Assembly: GCA_020746105.1 (NCBI GenBank)
Contig: CM036619.1
Location: 53,924,635-53,988,634, forward strand
DNA length: 64,000 nucleotides
Source of the DNA: Trogon surrucura
Taxonomy: Eukaryota; Chordata; Aves; Trogoniformes; Trogonidae
Direction: 5' to 3'
Of this stretch, positions 58,126 to 64,000 are shown piece after piece. A program made the position numbers and the translations under genes. The notes under the pieces were generated by a model that worked only from the letters and a program-made list of their open reading frames with translations, had not been told where the DNA came from and searched no databases. Position 1 is the first letter of the stretch. Every line of letters begins with the position of its first letter.

Positions 58126-59577
58126 TTCAGGCCATAATAGTGGGGTTTTTTTAATACGTCAGAAGAAGGTTGTGTATGCACGTAGGATTTAAAAGTGTGG
58201 AATTAGCAGGGGAAGTCAGTAACACTCTTTGTAGACAGACTGAGAAGGACGTAACCATGGAATATCCATTTATGATCCAGATGCTTGGTACAACATGTCA
58301 TGTATCTGATACAAAGCAAGGTAAAATATCTTTTCTTCAATTAAAACCAAGAAAACTGCTCTTTTTTTTGCTTGAATGTTGGTTTTATTAACCACGTAAG
58401 GGACCTACTTTGCTTAATATCACTCCCTTTTGTTTTTTAAGCATTAATCCAAATTAGTTACTTCAGTCTTGCTTTTCAGGAGTTTTAACAGAAACTATAG
58501 TAACTTTGACCAGACTGTCTAAGAAACCATTAGAACTGTGCTTTGTCTGTGATTTAGAATTGCATTTCTAACCAGATAATTTTTTTTAAGTTATAAAATT
58601 AATATTTAGTGTAAATTCCAAAATGTTGGCATTCTTCTTACTACAGCTGAAGCATAAATTTATGCTCTTTCAGGATGTTTACTGCAGGTGCTTCCTATAA
58701 CAGTCAAAATCAAGCATGGAAGGAATCTGGTTTGCATAACTCATGGTTTGGGCATAAGAGAAGATTATAGCAGCATGGATTGCTTGCATTCGATAAAACT
58801 AAAGCATAGAGCTATACAGGACTTTTAGAAACAGCATAAATCAAATTGATCCAATAGCACTGTTGAGGGTTTTGCATTTCAGTGAATGACTCAGCTTTTC
58901 CTATTTGTGCCATCAACCATAGTAGAACACTAAATGTATCTTTCCAGCTAAAAAGAAGCAGTTAACTAGAAAGCCCTACTTCTTTCCTGATTATATTAGT
59001 GTTATAACATTAAAACTACCATGGTTACTTAGTCCTTTGACAGCTCAAGGGAAACAATTAAATTAGTATATTTGTGATACATGTAATTATATAAAGATTC
59101 TATGAGAACATGTAAATGTTTTAAAAGGTTAATAATTTGAAAGAAACAGTCTTCAGATTCTAATAATCTTACTGTGCAATTAATTCCTTTTAAAAGGACT
59201 ATACTGGCATTTGTGGATGTATTGTGTAATAGTTCCACTGTGTAAGAGGATAGCAATGTATAGTGCTTTTGAACTACGTCAGCATCTTTTCTCTAACATG
59301 CACAATCCTCTAGTTGACTTTGAAAGCACTCCAGCAGGAGCTCTTTGGCGCATCTCTATCCCAGCACCATCCAAGGATCTTCACAAAAACCTTAGGCTCT
59401 TGTCAGGGTCATTCTGTGTCCTGAGACCTACTGCTCTTTTAACAGTAGCTATTCTAACAAAATACTATTCAGAGCCTAAAATACCTTTCTTTTTTCTTCT
59501 GTTGTCCCAAATATTAGTTTAGCATAATGCTTGATTTATTTAATCACTCCATACTCTGCTAGGTTAGCAGCCCGTAT

Positions 59578-59730
59578 CCAGGGAGGTTGTGGAGTCTCCT
59601 TCTCTGGAGACACTCAAGACCCACCTGGACATGTTCCTATGTAGTATTATCTAGGCATTCCTGCTCTGGCAGGGGGATTGGAATTGATCTTTCGAGGTCC
59701 CTTCCAATCCCTAACATTCTGTGATTCTAT
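59578..59730 (+). mobile_element. CR1 LINE 3' tail
   Basis: CAGGGAGGTTGTGGAGTCTC, GGAGACACTCAAGACCCACC and GTCCCTTCCAATCCCTAACA lead to ATTCTGTGATTCTAT. It closely matches the end of the copy at 27862-29558. Confidence 0.9.
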
Positions 59731-60039
59731 AAACTGCTAAGTATGTAGTCATGTTAATTTGTGGTAGATGCAGATAGAGTATTGAATTAGCAATAAAAGC
59801 ACTGTGCGAGTTTCATTTTGAGAACTAGGCTTTGATAATGTTTTTTTTTTTAATTTAGCCCTTTATTGGCCTACGGTGCCAGTCCCTGAATCCTGAAAGA
59901 CATTAAGCTTAATAGCAAGTGAAATCCAAATGACAGAAAATGGAACAGGAGATACTAAAATAAATGTGTACTTTGGTATATTTGCTTATAACGTGGAATT
60001 TGATATTCCTTTATCTGTCCCTCCCCCAAGAACTTGTAA

Positions 60040-61834
<1,795 letters not shown>

Positions 61835-62160
61835 ACAAATCCCTGGATACCTAAAGATTACTCTTACATTTATTTTTGAGGGTTTCTTCCTGATAGAACT
61901 TGTTGCATGCATCTAGCTTTTCCAGCTTTTGCCTTTCTCATGTATTTATCTACTCTGGGTCATTTAGGCACACTTGCACCTGTGTAATCAGACTGGAAGG
62001 GGGGAGAACATTGTGAGGACAAGGATGTGGGACAAAGATCCCTGGACTTTTGATAGTCCAGGAAAATAATCTCAATGTTTCTGGTTTAGCTGGATTTTTA
62101 CATTTTTGTAATAAATGCCATTTTGAAATAAAGATTGCTATATAGATAAAATACCTCTTT
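61835..62160 (+). other. MYL12A: MYL12 3' UTR with polyadenylation signals
   Basis: About 320 bases after the stop. AATAAA occurs at 62110-62115 and 62127-62132; the second, about 20 bases upstream of a T/G-rich region (CTCTTTCTTTTGTGAAG), is the likelier signal. The end coordinate is approximate. Confidence 0.75.
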
Positions 62161-64000
62161 CTTTTGTGAAGAAAGACATTTCTGTTGTGCATTTACAAAT
62201 GCATGTCTGCTAATTGTATTTTACGTGCAGTTGCAAATCAAGCAGGAAAATTCATTTTCATAGTGTTTTGTTTGGTGTCACACATCTCTGAGATGCTCTT
62301 AGCAGTATATGCTGGTATCCTTAAAAACACAGCTGTAGAAATATCTTCCCTTACGTTTTTCAAGTGGAATCTGACTGGTGTGACTAGTTAGCCAAACTAG
62401 GGAGCTAGGGAGGATTGTTAAAATTGCCTAATGACCACCAGAGAACACTTAAGCAGATATCAGTATTAAAAGAAAATAAAAGCTAGGCATGCTAAGTTTT
62501 TTAGCGATATTTTCATGTCAAAGTTTGCAGTCCTGTTTGATAAGGTTTTTATGTTGGCAGTAAGTGGAAATTGGGCATTATTTTTTTTCCCCTTCTGTTG
62601 AAGGAAGCTTTCACAATGGAATCTCAGCTACCTGGCACTACATGGCCAGGAAATCCACACAAAGGTTTATTGTTCTGCAGTTAATGCATTTGCATGTGAG
62701 AATGTGAGTGAAGTCAGTCTGTGAATTAACTTAGTAAAGCCCTATACGTGCTTAAGTCCCTTCCACTTTTTAAAAGATCATACACATTGCTCAGCTACAT
62801 TGGTAAGATGGTCTTTAAGCAAGCAAAAATCATTCATTCAAAATCAGCTGTGCTGATGCTGTTATCTCAAATATGAAGAGGAAAGTTCTCTTAGTTCCTA
62901 GCATGCCCATGTGCTTCCATGTGTCTCATTTTCTTGGCTAAAGCAAGCTGAAAAGTATAAGGGGAATTTATCTTACCTACATATTTATCAATTAATGTGA
63001 TGCTTTTTCTCCAGAAACCGTGCCCTGAGCTACTTCACGTGACATAGAAGACACCAAGGGGTGGGAATTGTACTTCAGCTTGTTAAAGGGCTTGGAAAAG
63101 CTGAGACAACATACACTGTAAGGAGGGTTTATCTCATGCCCCATGTGGTAGCGCAAAGGCTTGGTTAGAAGGCGAGGACAGGGAGCTGTATTAATGTAAG
63201 GATACCAACTTGGAAAGATGTTACTGGCAATTTCCATGTCTAACAATGGCATTCCCAGTTCAGCTTTCCCTAGTATCTGTATTGTTAGGTAGGAGAGCAA
63301 GTGAGCACAAACCCCTTAACTGCTGGAAGGCTACGAGACCTACAGACCCATCCAAGAGCCTATATAAGAGCAGCAAATGCGTTTTGTAACCAGAAGGAAT
63401 GTCCAGACAGCTGAGGTTGCGTGCCGAGGGCTGTAGGGATGTGTCATCAGTAATCCACTTCCAAAAATAAAAATAACTTTGGTCACTGAAACAGCTCAAG
63501 ATTGTGATGACTTAGACTTAGCATTTTGCAGTCAAAATCTTGGAACCCAATATTTTCTCCCTTGGGATTCATATATAATGGTCTCCAAGCTCTACCTGAA
63601 ACTAAGCTTATGATGACGAACTATTTTTCATAGGCTGATGCACACATTTAATAGTCTTGTATCTACAGTGATAGATAGTGCCCTGTGAAGCACTGTTGAA
63701 AAGCAGTGATTTATTTTTATGTGACTCATTTACCCTGTTCTAAGGCTACATCCGCAAAGGTCACGCTGAAGCCAAAGAGTTATTGTAACTGCACAGGAAA
63801 CCTCCACAGAGGACCAACCACCTTTGTGTGAGATGCTGCCAACATGTGCTTGCCTGCTGCTTTTTGGTTTTTTCCCCCCTTCCTCTGACTGTTGCTGGAG
63901 ATACTGGCAATATGCAGCATTTTAACCACTTGGGATACACTTGTTTCTTCATGCTGCATTTAAGCAAATAAAATCACCTTTTATCACATAGCAATCAGAT
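62161..64000. other. Downstream intergenic sequence
   Basis: About 1.8 kb with no gene, repeat or RNA recognised. By synteny the next gene to the right is expected to be a second MYL12 gene, but none of its exons is in view. Confidence 0.6.

Overview
This is vertebrate genomic DNA, almost certainly from a bird. It is AT-rich, genes are split by GT-AG introns, CR1 LINEs are the main repeat (ending in repeated ATTCTRTG octamers), and there are LTRs beginning TGTCCTGGTTT of the kind common in avian genomes. Two protein-coding genes account for all coding sequence I can support. The species is not identifiable from the window; the LTR type leans towards Neoaves, but that is only an impression.

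Positions 312-32264 (minus strand) hold the 5' part of MYOM1 (myomesin-1, the sarcomere M-band crosslinker). Twelve coding exons join without any phase conflict into an open frame of about 634 residues: a Tyr/Ser/Ala heptad-rich N-terminal head, two Ig-like domains, the first fibronectin III domain and the start of the following linker. The rest of the gene lies off the left edge. The 5' untranslated exons are not certain; two splice-bounded candidates lie at 35719-36050 and 41108-41190. A cluster of three MEF2-like sites at 35023-35053 fits a muscle gene.

Positions 42000-53800 are intergenic and hold decayed repeats, an LTR relic and an orphan CpG island at about 49380-49700. A second, stronger CpG island (about 53870-54960) carries the promoter and non-coding first exon of a plus-strand non-muscle/smooth-muscle myosin regulatory light chain gene (MYL12A by position, although MYL12B cannot be excluded). 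Its coding exons at 60100-61834 encode a complete 172-residue protein, followed by a polyadenylation signal. The arrangement (MYOM1 on minus, divergently oriented from a MYL12 gene on plus) matches the mammalian order as I remember it.

Mobile elements: CR1 copies at 6656-7060(-), 16161-16275(+), 27862-29558(+, with reverse transcriptase), 36391-38347(+, a three-layer nest), 40508-40622(-), 56421-57470(-, with reverse transcriptase) and 59578-59730(+). Related LTR copies lie at 8821-9378, 37525-38192 (intact solo LTR with target duplication ATGCT) and 43262-43372 (inverted fragment). I found no convincing undescribed molecular system; the most unusual items are the coding heptad array in MYOM1, the nested transposons, the unassigned splice-bounded hydrophobic ORF, and the MEF2 triplet.
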